A DNA stretch of 64,000 bases from JAAXKN01 sp050258815 (GTDB lineage: Bacteria > Bacteroidota > Ignavibacteria > Ignavibacteriales > SURF-24). How positions within the stretch are numbered: position 1 is the first letter of the stretch; every line of letters begins with the position of its first letter. Positions 43,337 to 51,907 of the stretch are shown here, piece after piece. A model generated the notes under the pieces. It saw nothing but the letters and a program-made list of their open reading frames with translations. It was not told the DNA's origin and did not search any database. The stretch spans positions 1 to 64,000 of the forward strand of contig JBLMZM010000176.1 in the NCBI GenBank assembly GCA_050258815.1, given 5' to 3'. Both the position numbers and the translations under genes were made by a program.

Positions 43337-43990
43337 ATGAGACTTCCCTTTACAACAGAACAGTTCCTTTCAGTTTTTCAGCAGTATAACACGTCAGTAT
43401 TTCCCATGCAGATCCTGTTCTATCTGATTGCCGGTGTCATTGCTTATCTGTTAATTAAAAGGCCTGGTAATTCCGATAAGATCATTAATGCCTCACTGGC
43501 TTTCTTTTGGCTCTGGATGGGCATTATGTACCACCTTGTATTTTTTACTGCCATCAATCAGGCAGCATATCTTTTCGGAATCCTGTTTATAATTCAGGGA
43601 CTGCTTTTCATTTACTCAGGCCTCGTTACATCTCAGCTGCAGTATTCAAACCAGAACAATATTTATTCCTATGCCGGATGGATATTCATTATTTTTGCGC
43701 TCTTTATATATCCGCTGCTGGGAACGATGTTCGGTCATCCTTATCCTAAGATGCCGACTTTCGGCCTTCCATGCCCCACCACGATTTTTACTTTCGGAAT
43801 ATTTCTGTTTTCAGTCAAAAAATTGTCCATTTATGTGTATATCATTCCACTGTTGTGGAGTATAATTGGTTTCGGAGCGGCACTGAATCTTTCTATTATA
43901 CAGGACTACGGATTGATTCTGGCAGGTTTACTCGGTTCAGGATTGATACTTAGCTATAATAAAAAGATGATATCCGGAATTACAGCCTGA
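43337..43990 (+). CDS. DUF6064-type integral membrane protein
   Basis: A protein of about 217 residues with six or seven hydrophobic helices. It opens MRLPFTTEQFLSVFQQYN, then has a membrane helix (FPMQILFYLIAGVIAYLLI), the WLWMGIMYHLVFF segment, LFIYPLLGTMFGHPYPKMP and FGLPCPTTIFTFGIFLF. These conserved blocks match DUF6064-type proteins of unknown function. The frame extends upstream to ATG 43250, but a GGGGG ribosome-binding site precedes ATG 43337, and the upstream part (a Phe/Leu-rich stretch) is not family-like. ATG 43325 is another option. The gene is flanked by a hairpin before it and a bidirectional terminator after it. Confidence 0.82.
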   Translation: MRLPFTTEQFLSVFQQYNTSVFPMQILFYLIAGVIAYLLIKRPGNSDKIINASLAFFWLWMGIMYHLVFFTAINQAAYLFGILFIIQGLLFIYSGLVTSQLQYSNQNNIYSYAGWIFIIFALFIYPLLGTMFGHPYPKMPTFGLPCPTTIFTFGIFLFSVKKLSIYVYIIPLLWSIIGFGAALNLSIIQDYGLILAGLLGSGLILSYNKKMISGITA

Positions 43991-44025
43991 GGGCATGGAA
44001 AAAATATTTGCATGATTCATGAAAA

Positions 44026-44066
44026 AGTCCGTAGCCAATACTTAATATTTGTATTGACTACGGACT
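44026..44066. terminator. bidirectional terminator between the DUF6064-type and TPR genes
   Basis: AGTCCGTAGCCAATAC (44026-44041) pairs with GTATTGACTACGGACT (44051-44066) over 16 bases with one mismatch around a 9-base loop. It lies in the 83-bp gap between convergent genes. Confidence 0.8.
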
Positions 44067-44073
44067 ATGGGCT

Positions 44074-45408
44074 TTATGGTTTAGCACCCTTATCGGATGC
44101 TTTATTTTTGTTTATTATCCTGCCAGAGTTTGTCACCCTCAGCTTCAGACTACTCTTCCGTATTTCCGGGATAGTCATATCGTCTTCAATAAATTCATTG
44201 TACAGTGACGTTACCCTCTCCTGCTTTCCCTGTGTAGTATAAATATAAACGAGATTATTGAAGGCCATGTCTATATTGAATTTCATAATTAATGATTTCT
44301 TATACGCCGCAGCCGCATCGTCATACTTTTTTAAGACGAGGTAACTAGCCCCCAGGCGGCTGTACAATTCCGGCATAAATTCCAGAGTGCCTGATTTTGC
44401 TGCTTTTTCAAAGTATACTATAGATGTATCAAACTTCCCCAACTCTGAATTTAAAGCACCAAGATAAAAGCAGGTCCTGGGATTCCCGGGCTCTATTAAA
44501 TAAGAATATTCCAGCGCAGCCTTTGCCTCTTCAAAATAAACGAGCTTCTGGTTTGCATTCAGGGAATCATTAAGACCCGCATAATAGAAATAACAGTAGC
44601 CAAGTTTCTGAAATACACTGGACGTCAGGTCGCCGGTGTTTATTGCATTCTTGTAGTATGCGGCAGCATTCAGGTAGTTTTTCTTCCTGAAATAAATATC
44701 CGCCTTTAATTTATGCAGAAGAGAGTTATCAGGATAGAGTTGCAGGGATTCATCAATAAGTGCGTTTGCAAGCCGCGTGCTGTCGAGCTTTATATAATTT
44801 ATTGCCAGCTGCTGTGCCGAAGTGATGTTGGATGGATTTAATGCATGCGCCTTTTCATAATAGCTGGCTGAGAGCCGGACCGAGTCGCTCTTCAGGGCAC
44901 AGTAGCCCAGCTGGGCATAAATAAAACTGTTCATTGTATCGCGCTGAAGTATCTTGTTATACACCTCCGCCGCCTGATCGTATGCCTCCTCGCTCATGAA
45001 TACTCCCGCCAGACTAAAGGCAATGCTTTTATTGGATGAATCCCTGCTGTAAGCTGTCATGTAATGATCCACCGCTTTTTTGTACATTCCCAAAGATTCC
45101 AAAGTCCGGCCCATTTCAGAATAATATACTGCCTTACTGCTATCCAGGCGTATTGCGCTTGAAAAAGCATCCGCTGCCTTTTCACTTCTGTATGCTCCCT
45201 GGTAAGCAAGACCAAGCCTGTAATACAGCCCGGCATTCAGCGAATCCTTCTTAATGCTTTCGTTCAGAATAGTTACAGCCTGGTCATACTCCCCCCTTGC
45301 CAGGAGAATATCAATCCTGTCATAATTACCGTTATCCTGCGCAAATAGCGGGACGGAAAATAAAAAGAGAAAGAAAAAACTTAACCGTATACTGTAATTA
45401 GCCGGCAT
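44074..45408 (-). CDS. exported tetratricopeptide-repeat protein
   Basis: A protein of about 444 residues with a signal peptide (MPANYSIRLSFFFLFLFSVPLFAQ), so it is secreted to the periplasm or anchored there. The rest is a long run of TPR helices, visible as recurring patterns such as GLYYRLGLAYQGAYRSEKA, AVYYSEMGRTLESLGMYKKA and FIYAQLGYCALKSDSVRL, roughly twelve repeats. TPR arrays serve as protein-binding scaffolds. I chose ATG 45408 because an AGGAGGA ribosome-binding site precedes it; the upstream ATG 45489 would add an untypical N-terminal part. It is separated from the metal-efflux operon by a terminator. No partner is evident. Confidence 0.88.
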   Translation of the reverse strand: MPANYSIRLSFFFLFLFSVPLFAQDNGNYDRIDILLARGEYDQAVTILNESIKKDSLNAGLYYRLGLAYQGAYRSEKAADAFSSAIRLDSSKAVYYSEMGRTLESLGMYKKAVDHYMTAYSRDSSNKSIAFSLAGVFMSEEAYDQAAEVYNKILQRDTMNSFIYAQLGYCALKSDSVRLSASYYEKAHALNPSNITSAQQLAINYIKLDSTRLANALIDESLQLYPDNSLLHKLKADIYFRKKNYLNAAAYYKNAINTGDLTSSVFQKLGYCYFYYAGLNDSLNANQKLVYFEEAKAALEYSYLIEPGNPRTCFYLGALNSELGKFDTSIVYFEKAAKSGTLEFMPELYSRLGASYLVLKKYDDAAAAYKKSLIMKFNIDMAFNNLVYIYTTQGKQERVTSLYNEFIEDDMTIPEIRKSSLKLRVTNSGRIINKNKASDKGAKP

Positions 45409-45628
45409 ATAATATTCCTCCTGGCTGTTAGAAAATTGTGGTACCGTTTTTAATTGCGCTAAATATGAATCCGTTTTTGTAATGCCCAATCCCTTAGAGT
45501 GCTGAAGATTATGGAATTAAAATGCAACAGAGGGAATTAAAGAACAAGTATAAAATGAATAATTTAGACGGGGAGGAGGATTTATGTGTACGTTAACAGA
45601 GTTGGAGGAATTTTTATAAAAATAATAA

Positions 45629-45658
45629 GGGCAGAGAAAAGCTGTCTTTTCTCTGCCC
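45629..45658. terminator. terminator downstream of the RND efflux operon
   Basis: A perfect 13-bp stem (45629-45641 with 45646-45658) with a 4-base CTGT loop. On the plus strand it is followed by CATTTTTTAT and on the minus strand by TTATTATTTTTA. It sits 17 bases past the pump gene's stop codon. Confidence 0.88.
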
Positions 45659-45674
45659 CATTTTTTATAGCAAT

Positions 45675-48600
45675 TTATATTTCAGATTCAGTTTTTTTCT
45701 TTTCGAACCAGCTGTATATTGACGGTATCAGCAGCAGTGTAAGCAGTGTGGAAGTCACCAGGCCCCCCACCACAACAGTTGCCAGCGGCTTCTGAATCTC
45801 ACTTCCTGCTCCTGTTGCATAAAGCATCGGGATCAGGCTGAATACCGCAATTGAGGCTGTCATTAGTACCGGCCTTAACCTGTCGGCACTACCCTTCAGT
45901 ATCGCATCCATCAGTCCCATTCCCTCAGTACGCAGCTGGGAAATATGCGATACCAGAACAACACCGTTCAATACCGCAACACCAAACAGTACAATAAACC
46001 CAACCGAGGCCGGAACCGACAGGTACTGCCCCGAGATCCAGAGTGAAAACACTCCGCCAATAAGGGCAAAGGGCAGGTTGGAGATAACAAGCATAGTAAG
46101 TCTTATTGACCTGAAGGTTACAAAAAGCAGTAGCATGATGAGGGCTATTGCAATGGGACCTATTATCAGGAGTTTACTCATTGCACGCTGCTGGTTTTCA
46201 AACTGTCCTCCCCAGGTCAGGTAATAACCCGCAGGCAGTTTTACCTTTGACTTAATTTTCTCTTTGGCCTCTGCAACGAAGCTTCCGATATCCCTGCCCT
46301 GAATATTCATTTCAATACCGATCCTGCGCATACCGTCCTCACGGCTTACCTGAACGGGACCCTCGGTAAGTGAAATCATCGCAAGATCACGAAGTGGTAT
46401 TTTGGCCCCGTCATGCGCCGGTATCAGAATATTACCGATTGTTTCAACCGAATTCCTGTCTTCCTCGGGCAGGCGGACTGTAATGTCAAAATTTCTGTTT
46501 TCCTCATAAAACCTGGATGCCGATTTTCCGGCTACTGCTATCTCGATCACATTCTGAATATCACTGATATTCAGTCCGTACCGGGCAATCTTACTTCTGT
46601 CAATCTCAATGGAAAGATATGGCTGGCCTGAGACTTTTTCGGCAATAAGATCCGTTCCGCCTTCTACTTTGGAAAGCACCTTTACTATCTCATCGGCTTT
46701 CTGCTTTAATACGTCAATATTTTCACCGAAAAGCTTCAGTATCAGCTGTGCCTTGGTTCCAGCCACCAGTTCATCAATCCTGCACTGTATGGGCTGGCTG
46801 AAGCTGAATGCTATTCCCGGAATTGAGGATAATGAATCCCTCATCTGTGCGGTTAACTCTTCACGGCTCAGGTTGCTTTCCCAGCTGTCCTTCGGATACA
46901 TTACTCCTACATAACCTGTCTTGTCTACTCCCCTGGTATCCAAAGCAACACCGGTCTGCCCGGTTCTTGAGACTACGGTTTTAAGCTCAGGGAACTTCTT
47001 TAGCTTTTCACCGATCATCCTGTTTGCATCCATCGCCCTGTCAAGCGATACACCCGGCAGGAGCGAAACATCCATGTCGAATGACCCCTCATCCATTATT
47101 GGTATGAACTCTGTTCCCAGGTATGGAATAATTAGAAAAGATATGATGAGAAAAACACCTGCTATGCTCAGGATCACCTTTCTTTTCTGCATACAGTATT
47201 TAAGAAGCGGGAGGTAAATCTTTTGAATATACTTCATTATTACGCTTTCTTTTTCAGGCTGGGATTTAAGAATTACTGAACACAGCACAGGGATCACAAA
47301 AATTGATAGAAACAGCGATGAAAGCAGTGCAATTGCCACCGTCTTAGCCAATGGCCCGAACATTTTACCTTCTATTCCCTCAAGCGAAAGTATCGGGATA
47401 AATGTGATGGCAATGATCAGTTCACCATAAATACTTGGCTTTCTTACCTCCAGGACGGCCTTTAATACGGTCATTATACCGGGCTTTTCGTGCGTGGTTT
47501 CACTTAAATGACGCTGGACATTTTCCACCTGAATTATCGTGGCATCGATGATCATTCCAACTGAAATTGCAAGTCCGCCCAAGGACATCAGGTTCGCACC
47601 GAGTCCGAATACTTTCATTACTATGAAAGTAGTAAGAAGCGACAGGGGCAGGGCTATCAGCACTACAGCCGCTCCCCGGAAACTCCTTAGAAGCAGATAA
47701 AGAACAATAAGCACCAGAATTGAGCCTTCAATCAGCGCCCTGGTTACTGTATTAACGCTTGCATTTACAATATCAGCACGGTCATAGTAAGGGACCATCT
47801 TAATTCCCTCGGGCAGGACATTGCTTTCGTTTATTTCATTCACCTTAGCAGCTACCCTTTTTACAACCTCTTTACCGTTTTCACCCCGGAGCATCATGAC
47901 AATTCCGCCCACGGCCTCGTCCTTGCCATTTATCATTGAAGCGCCCTGGCGTACTGCTTCGCCAATTTTTACATCCGCTACATCTTTTAAGTAAACGGGC
48001 GTACCCTGGACGGATTTAAGAACAATGTTGTCAATATCCACCGTACTTTTTATCAGTCCGACACTCCTGATGATATACTGGTCAGAATATTTCTCGAGTA
48101 TATTTCCACCTACGTTCTGATTATTATTCTCAATTGCAGAATAAACCTCATCTACTGTTACGTCATACTTAAGAAGTTTTTCAGGCTGCACCACTACCTG
48201 GTACTGTTTGAAATATCCACCAAAGGAATTAATTTCATTTACTCCGGGAACACTCTTCAGCATCGGATCAATAACCCATTCCTCCAGAGTCCTCAGGTTT
48301 GTCAGATATTCCTTCTTCTGAACAGGATCCTTTGGCATGTTGCCTTCAAGCGTATATTGGTAGATCTCCCCCATTGCCGTTGCAATGGGTCCCATTGAAA
48401 CTTCCACGCCTCTGGGTACGCTTTCCTTTGCTTCAGCCAGGCGTTCAAAGACCAGCTGCCTGGCAAAATAAATATCCACGTCATCGTCAAAAATTACAGT
48501 TACAATTGAGAGACCGAACTTTGTAACAGAGCGCATCTGCTGAACTTTCGGCAGCCCGCGCATTGACATTTCAATCGGATATGTCACCGAACGTTCAATT

Positions 48601-48779
48601 TCAACGGCTGACAGGCCATTTGCATAGCTTACCACGTCTACCTGAATATTTGTCACATCAGGAAATGCATCAATCGGCAGCTTAACAAATGAGTAGATAC
48701 CGAAGCCGACAATCAAAAGCACAAGGAATATTATCATTCCTTTCTGCTTTAGTGTCAGAGATATAATTTTTTCGAGCAT
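45675..48779 (-). CDS. heavy-metal RND efflux pump (CusA/CzcA family)
   Basis: A 1034-residue inner-membrane RND transporter of the HME family, the proton-driven pump of a three-part metal efflux system. Typical sections: N-terminal KLPIDAFPDVTNIQVDVVS, FDDDVDIYFARQLV, a proton-relay helix GLAISVGMIIDATIIQVENV and the C-terminal GVAVLNGVVLVSHISQLR. The relay helix has the D..E pattern but not the DFG start of classic Co/Zn/Cd CzcA, so a copper/silver or other soft-metal substrate is as likely. It follows the adaptor gene by 5 bases and ends the operon. A GGAGGAGGAA ribosome-binding site supports ATG 48779. Substrate is inferred only broadly. Confidence 0.95.
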   Translation of the reverse strand: MLEKIISLTLKQKGMIIFLVLLIVGFGIYSFVKLPIDAFPDVTNIQVDVVSYANGLSAVEIERSVTYPIEMSMRGLPKVQQMRSVTKFGLSIVTVIFDDDVDIYFARQLVFERLAEAKESVPRGVEVSMGPIATAMGEIYQYTLEGNMPKDPVQKKEYLTNLRTLEEWVIDPMLKSVPGVNEINSFGGYFKQYQVVVQPEKLLKYDVTVDEVYSAIENNNQNVGGNILEKYSDQYIIRSVGLIKSTVDIDNIVLKSVQGTPVYLKDVADVKIGEAVRQGASMINGKDEAVGGIVMMLRGENGKEVVKRVAAKVNEINESNVLPEGIKMVPYYDRADIVNASVNTVTRALIEGSILVLIVLYLLLRSFRGAAVVLIALPLSLLTTFIVMKVFGLGANLMSLGGLAISVGMIIDATIIQVENVQRHLSETTHEKPGIMTVLKAVLEVRKPSIYGELIIAITFIPILSLEGIEGKMFGPLAKTVAIALLSSLFLSIFVIPVLCSVILKSQPEKESVIMKYIQKIYLPLLKYCMQKRKVILSIAGVFLIISFLIIPYLGTEFIPIMDEGSFDMDVSLLPGVSLDRAMDANRMIGEKLKKFPELKTVVSRTGQTGVALDTRGVDKTGYVGVMYPKDSWESNLSREELTAQMRDSLSSIPGIAFSFSQPIQCRIDELVAGTKAQLILKLFGENIDVLKQKADEIVKVLSKVEGGTDLIAEKVSGQPYLSIEIDRSKIARYGLNISDIQNVIEIAVAGKSASRFYEENRNFDITVRLPEEDRNSVETIGNILIPAHDGAKIPLRDLAMISLTEGPVQVSREDGMRRIGIEMNIQGRDIGSFVAEAKEKIKSKVKLPAGYYLTWGGQFENQQRAMSKLLIIGPIAIALIMLLLFVTFRSIRLTMLVISNLPFALIGGVFSLWISGQYLSVPASVGFIVLFGVAVLNGVVLVSHISQLRTEGMGLMDAILKGSADRLRPVLMTASIAVFSLIPMLYATGAGSEIQKPLATVVVGGLVTSTLLTLLLIPSIYSWFEKKKTESEI

Positions 48780-48784
48780 GCTTT

Positions 48785-49966
48785 CTATTCCTCCTCCCCG
48801 AACTCTGACTTCATCATTTCAGACTTCAGGTAAAATGCGCCTTTTATGACTACGCTTTCGCCTGCAGTCAGGCCTTCTTTGATTTCAACCTGGTCGTTCT
48901 GCATGGAGCCGGTTTTAACGGCCCGCTTCTGGAACACTAATGGGCTTTTTTCAACAAAGACATAATCCTGATTATCAAATTTCACAATAGATTCTGCGGG
49001 AATGAGTATTGCTTTGGAGTTTTGCGATGCCGGGACCTTCAGTTCACCGAACATCTGTGACTTCAGAGAATTATTCCTGTTATTAAATTCGGCCCTCACG
49101 GTAATGGTTCTTGATTTTTCATCAATTACCTGGCCTATGTAGCTTAATCTGCCATGGAATTCTTCTTCGGGAAAGGATGCCGAGGCGAAGGCTACGCCCG
49201 ACTTGTCGCTGATCTTGTTTGCATCTGTTTCCGATACCTGGCCGTCAATCCAGACTGAACTTGTATTTATTATTCTGAAAGCATTAGTTGTTCCATCAAC
49301 AAGCTGACCAATGACAACATTGCGCTCTGCAACGACACCGCCAATCGGGGATTTAATGGGGAGCGTTCCCGAAGTATGCTCATCTGAATGACTGCCCTGT
49401 CCATTTGTAACTTCACTGTCGCTTAGTCCTATTGAATGTATTTTTTTATCGGCTGCATTGAATTCGGCCTGGGCTTTTTCATATTCTGCCTGGGCCTCCA
49501 GAAAAGCCTTCTGCGAACCTACTTTCTGTTCGATGAGCACCTTTTGCCTTTCGTAATTGGCTTTTTTGTATTCCAGGCTGGATTTTGCAGTTACAAAGGC
49601 CGCTTTTATTTCGCCGATTTCAAGGCCTTCGACGTACATCAGCAGCTGTCCGGCCTTTACATAATCCCCTACTTTTACGAATACCTTCTGAACTCTGCCC
49701 TGTACGAGCGAGCCCACCTGGGCTTCGTTATCCTGGTTTGTAATTACCTTTGCAGGCAGACTTAGAAAACCTGTAAATTGTTTGAAAGAAACCCTCTCGG
49801 TTTTAAGATCGATTTCCTTTACCTGCTTTTCACTTAATTTTACCTCTTCAACGCGTATTTCTTCTTTTTTACCCTCTTCTTTGGCAAGTTTTTCTTTGCC
49901 GCACCCGGCAAAAATGAGTACCGCTGCAAGTACCAGATAGATGCTGATTTTTTTAGTTTCTGACAT
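48785..49966 (-). CDS. RND efflux periplasmic adaptor (CusB/CzcB-like lipoprotein)
   Basis: A 393-residue membrane-fusion protein linking the inner-membrane pump to the TolC-like channel. A lipobox (VLIFAGCGKE) follows the N-terminal helix, so it is probably anchored by lipid. Domains: barrel-sandwich (AQVGSLVQGRVQKVFVKVGDYVKAG), a helical hairpin (SSLEYKKANYERQKVLIEQKVG and onward), the second sandwich half (PIKSPIGGVVAERNVVIGQL), a beta-barrel with FHGRLSYIGQVIDEKSRTITVRAEF, and a C-terminal domain ending in VVIKGAFYLKSEMMKSEFG. The His/Glu-rich loop near GSHSDEHTSG could bind metal. It lies 31 bp after the TolC-like gene. Confidence 0.94.
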   Translation of the reverse strand: MSETKKISIYLVLAAVLIFAGCGKEKLAKEEGKKEEIRVEEVKLSEKQVKEIDLKTERVSFKQFTGFLSLPAKVITNQDNEAQVGSLVQGRVQKVFVKVGDYVKAGQLLMYVEGLEIGEIKAAFVTAKSSLEYKKANYERQKVLIEQKVGSQKAFLEAQAEYEKAQAEFNAADKKIHSIGLSDSEVTNGQGSHSDEHTSGTLPIKSPIGGVVAERNVVIGQLVDGTTNAFRIINTSSVWIDGQVSETDANKISDKSGVAFASASFPEEEFHGRLSYIGQVIDEKSRTITVRAEFNNRNNSLKSQMFGELKVPASQNSKAILIPAESIVKFDNQDYVFVEKSPLVFQKRAVKTGSMQNDQVEIKEGLTAGESVVIKGAFYLKSEMMKSEFGEEE

Positions 49967-49997
49967 TGTTTAATGTGTCCTTATTTTTCAGTGTATT

Positions 49998-51251
49998 TTA
50001 TTTTAATCTTTTTCCGACCGCTTCTTCCAGTTCAATTAGTGCCGTATTATAGGAAAGAAGAGTATTTATATAATTGCTTTTTGAGCTGATTACCGTCTGC
50101 CTGGCCTGAAGAAATTCAATATAGGTTATTTCTCCTGCCTCATAGCTTTTTGAAGCTGCACGGTAGACCTCTTCAGACTGCGGCAGTATCTCACTCCTGT
50201 AAAGCCGCACCTGCTGGTCTGCTATCTGATACTCGGTAAATGCTTTGTTCACCTTCAGGTAAAATTCATTCCGGGCCCCTTTGAGCTCCGATTCAGCTAT
50301 CGACCTGTTGGCCTCGGCTTCCTGGATTTTCCCCTTCTGATCGAACATAAACCATAATGGTACTGTCACACCGATAGCTGCCCCATAAAATCCATTAATA
50401 CCGTCTCTCGACTGATTGAAGTACGACAGGCTGAATGAGGGTAAAAGCCCGGTCCAGGCAAGTGACTTTTCAACCGAAGAAGTATTGAGCTTCAGCTCAT
50501 AAATCCTCAGTTGCGGATTGCCGGAAGCCTCGGCTTCCAGTAACTTATCAAGTGTAAAATTAACCGGCTCATAAGTCAGGCTGTCGGACAACCGGTAGCT
50601 TTCTTCCTTTTCATCTCTCCCGTATCCCATTGCAAAGCTGAGATCGGCAAGGACTGACTTCAGCTCATTTTGCCGGATGTTGAGACTGTTAACTGCCTCT
50701 GTGTATTGTACTTTTGCGGTCAGGCGTTCCAGGTGAGTGGCTTCGCCGGTATTATACCTGATTTCTGCCTTTTTATAGAAATCTTCAGCTATTGCCAGAT
50801 TTTCTTTTGCAAGTTTTAATTCTTCCTGCTTGGAGAGAGTATTAAAGTATGCATGTTTGACCTCCGCCATTACTGACAACTGAGTCTGGCAGAACTCATT
50901 TTCAGCAATCTGGCGCTCATCACTAAATTTTGACCGCCTGAGCAGGTAATTTGTAGGGAACTCGATTGACTGGGTGATTCCGAACTCCCTTTCGCTATAG
51001 CTATTTAGAGGACGGCCCGAGGGAATGAACTCGTAATTTAAGGAAACCTCAGGCGCCGGAAGCGAAATTCCGCTCCAGAGTTTTCCGCTGGCTGCATTGA
51101 TTTTTTCCTGTGAAGCCTTTATGCCGGGATTGTTATTAAGGGCAATTCCAATAGCCTCTTCAATTGACAGGGGTCTCCCCGGTTCTGCCTGCTGCGCATA
51201 TCCTATAGTAAATGATAACAGGGATATGAGCATGAGAAATCGCATGATCAT
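49998..51251 (-). CDS. TolC-family outer-membrane efflux channel (CzcC-like)
   Basis: A 417-residue outer-membrane protein with a signal peptide (to GYAQ). It shows two OEP repeats: the opening SIEEAIGIALNNNPGIKASQ with SAASGKLWS-like helices, and the repeat LDKLLEAEASGNPQLRIYE with LKGARNEFYLKVNKAFTEYQ. It forms the exit duct of the metal efflux complex with the adaptor and pump encoded downstream, in the order channel, adaptor, pump. A ribosome-binding site AAAGGA precedes ATG 51251. The three genes read as one operon. Confidence 0.92.
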   Translation of the reverse strand: MIMRFLMLISLLSFTIGYAQQAEPGRPLSIEEAIGIALNNNPGIKASQEKINAASGKLWSGISLPAPEVSLNYEFIPSGRPLNSYSEREFGITQSIEFPTNYLLRRSKFSDERQIAENEFCQTQLSVMAEVKHAYFNTLSKQEELKLAKENLAIAEDFYKKAEIRYNTGEATHLERLTAKVQYTEAVNSLNIRQNELKSVLADLSFAMGYGRDEKEESYRLSDSLTYEPVNFTLDKLLEAEASGNPQLRIYELKLNTSSVEKSLAWTGLLPSFSLSYFNQSRDGINGFYGAAIGVTVPLWFMFDQKGKIQEAEANRSIAESELKGARNEFYLKVNKAFTEYQIADQQVRLYRSEILPQSEEVYRAASKSYEAGEITYIEFLQARQTVISSKSNYINTLLSYNTALIELEEAVGKRLK

Positions 51252-51340
51252 TATAATATCCTTTAATTATTAGTGTTTAGGTTTGGATAGTCTTATCCCA
51301 TAGCATCAGGATAAAACATAAACGATGGATCAGTCGTAGT

Positions 51341-51682
51341 TTAAATCAGTAGTGTACGGTTAATTACGAAAAGGGGCGTACCCGTGGCTTTACTGTTTCC
51401 AGGCGAGATGTTTGCAATATTTTTTAGCTGCAAGCCAGAAGCAAGTATTGTCTCAGGGAGAATACAGGCCATAGCAGAAAAAGGCTGCGGATTATAATGT
51501 ATAAATGAACCGGCAGAAACTGAAGCGTTAAACGCAGGAGCATTTGTAAGCTGGCAAAAATCATGAGCATAGTGGGTGGTGTCACCCTCAGGCGTCATAA
51601 AATCAAATTCTGAATGGGCAAAATTAAAGGCAAAACCCATCAGCAGAATAAATGCCACAATATATTTATACTTTTCTTTCAT
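51341..51682 (-). CDS. small exported His/Cys-containing protein upstream of the efflux operon
   Basis: A 113-residue protein with an N-terminal signal-like helix (YIVAFILLMGFAFNFAHS). The mature part is small and has histidines and two cysteines (THYAHDFCQLTNAP, SMACILPETI) that could bind a metal. No family was recognised. It sits 89 bp upstream of the TolC-like gene on the same strand, in the position where small metal sensors or chaperones of efflux operons occur in Bacteroidota. Such a role is inference only. The start has no clear ribosome-binding site. No metal-responsive regulator gene is adjacent. Confidence 0.65.
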   Translation of the reverse strand: MKEKYKYIVAFILLMGFAFNFAHSEFDFMTPEGDTTHYAHDFCQLTNAPAFNASVSAGSFIHYNPQPFSAMACILPETILASGLQLKNIANISPGNSKATGTPLFVINRTLLI

Positions 51683-51794
51683 TTATTCATAAATATTTGT
51701 GCCAAAGTTAAGTGAAAATTACAGTAAAAACAACTCTATTATGACAGGGAAAGTTTTTGACAGGCCGGCGGTGTAAGGGGATATAAAAACAGAA

Positions 51795-51817
51795 GGGCGG
51801 GCATAATGTGCCCGCCC
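51795..51817 (-). terminator. terminator of the NO reductase gene
   Basis: GGGCGGGCA and TGCCCGCCC (51795-51803, 51809-51817) pair perfectly around a 5-base loop. The minus strand continues TTCTGTTTTTAT. It lies about 90 bases past the stop codon. Confidence 0.8.
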
Positions 51818-51907
51818 GGACTATCATTTACAAACTAATTATGCTGTCAGGCTTAGCAATTCCTGCTGCCAAGCCGGAATAGTGTCCTTAACCAACAGCA
51901 TTTAATA

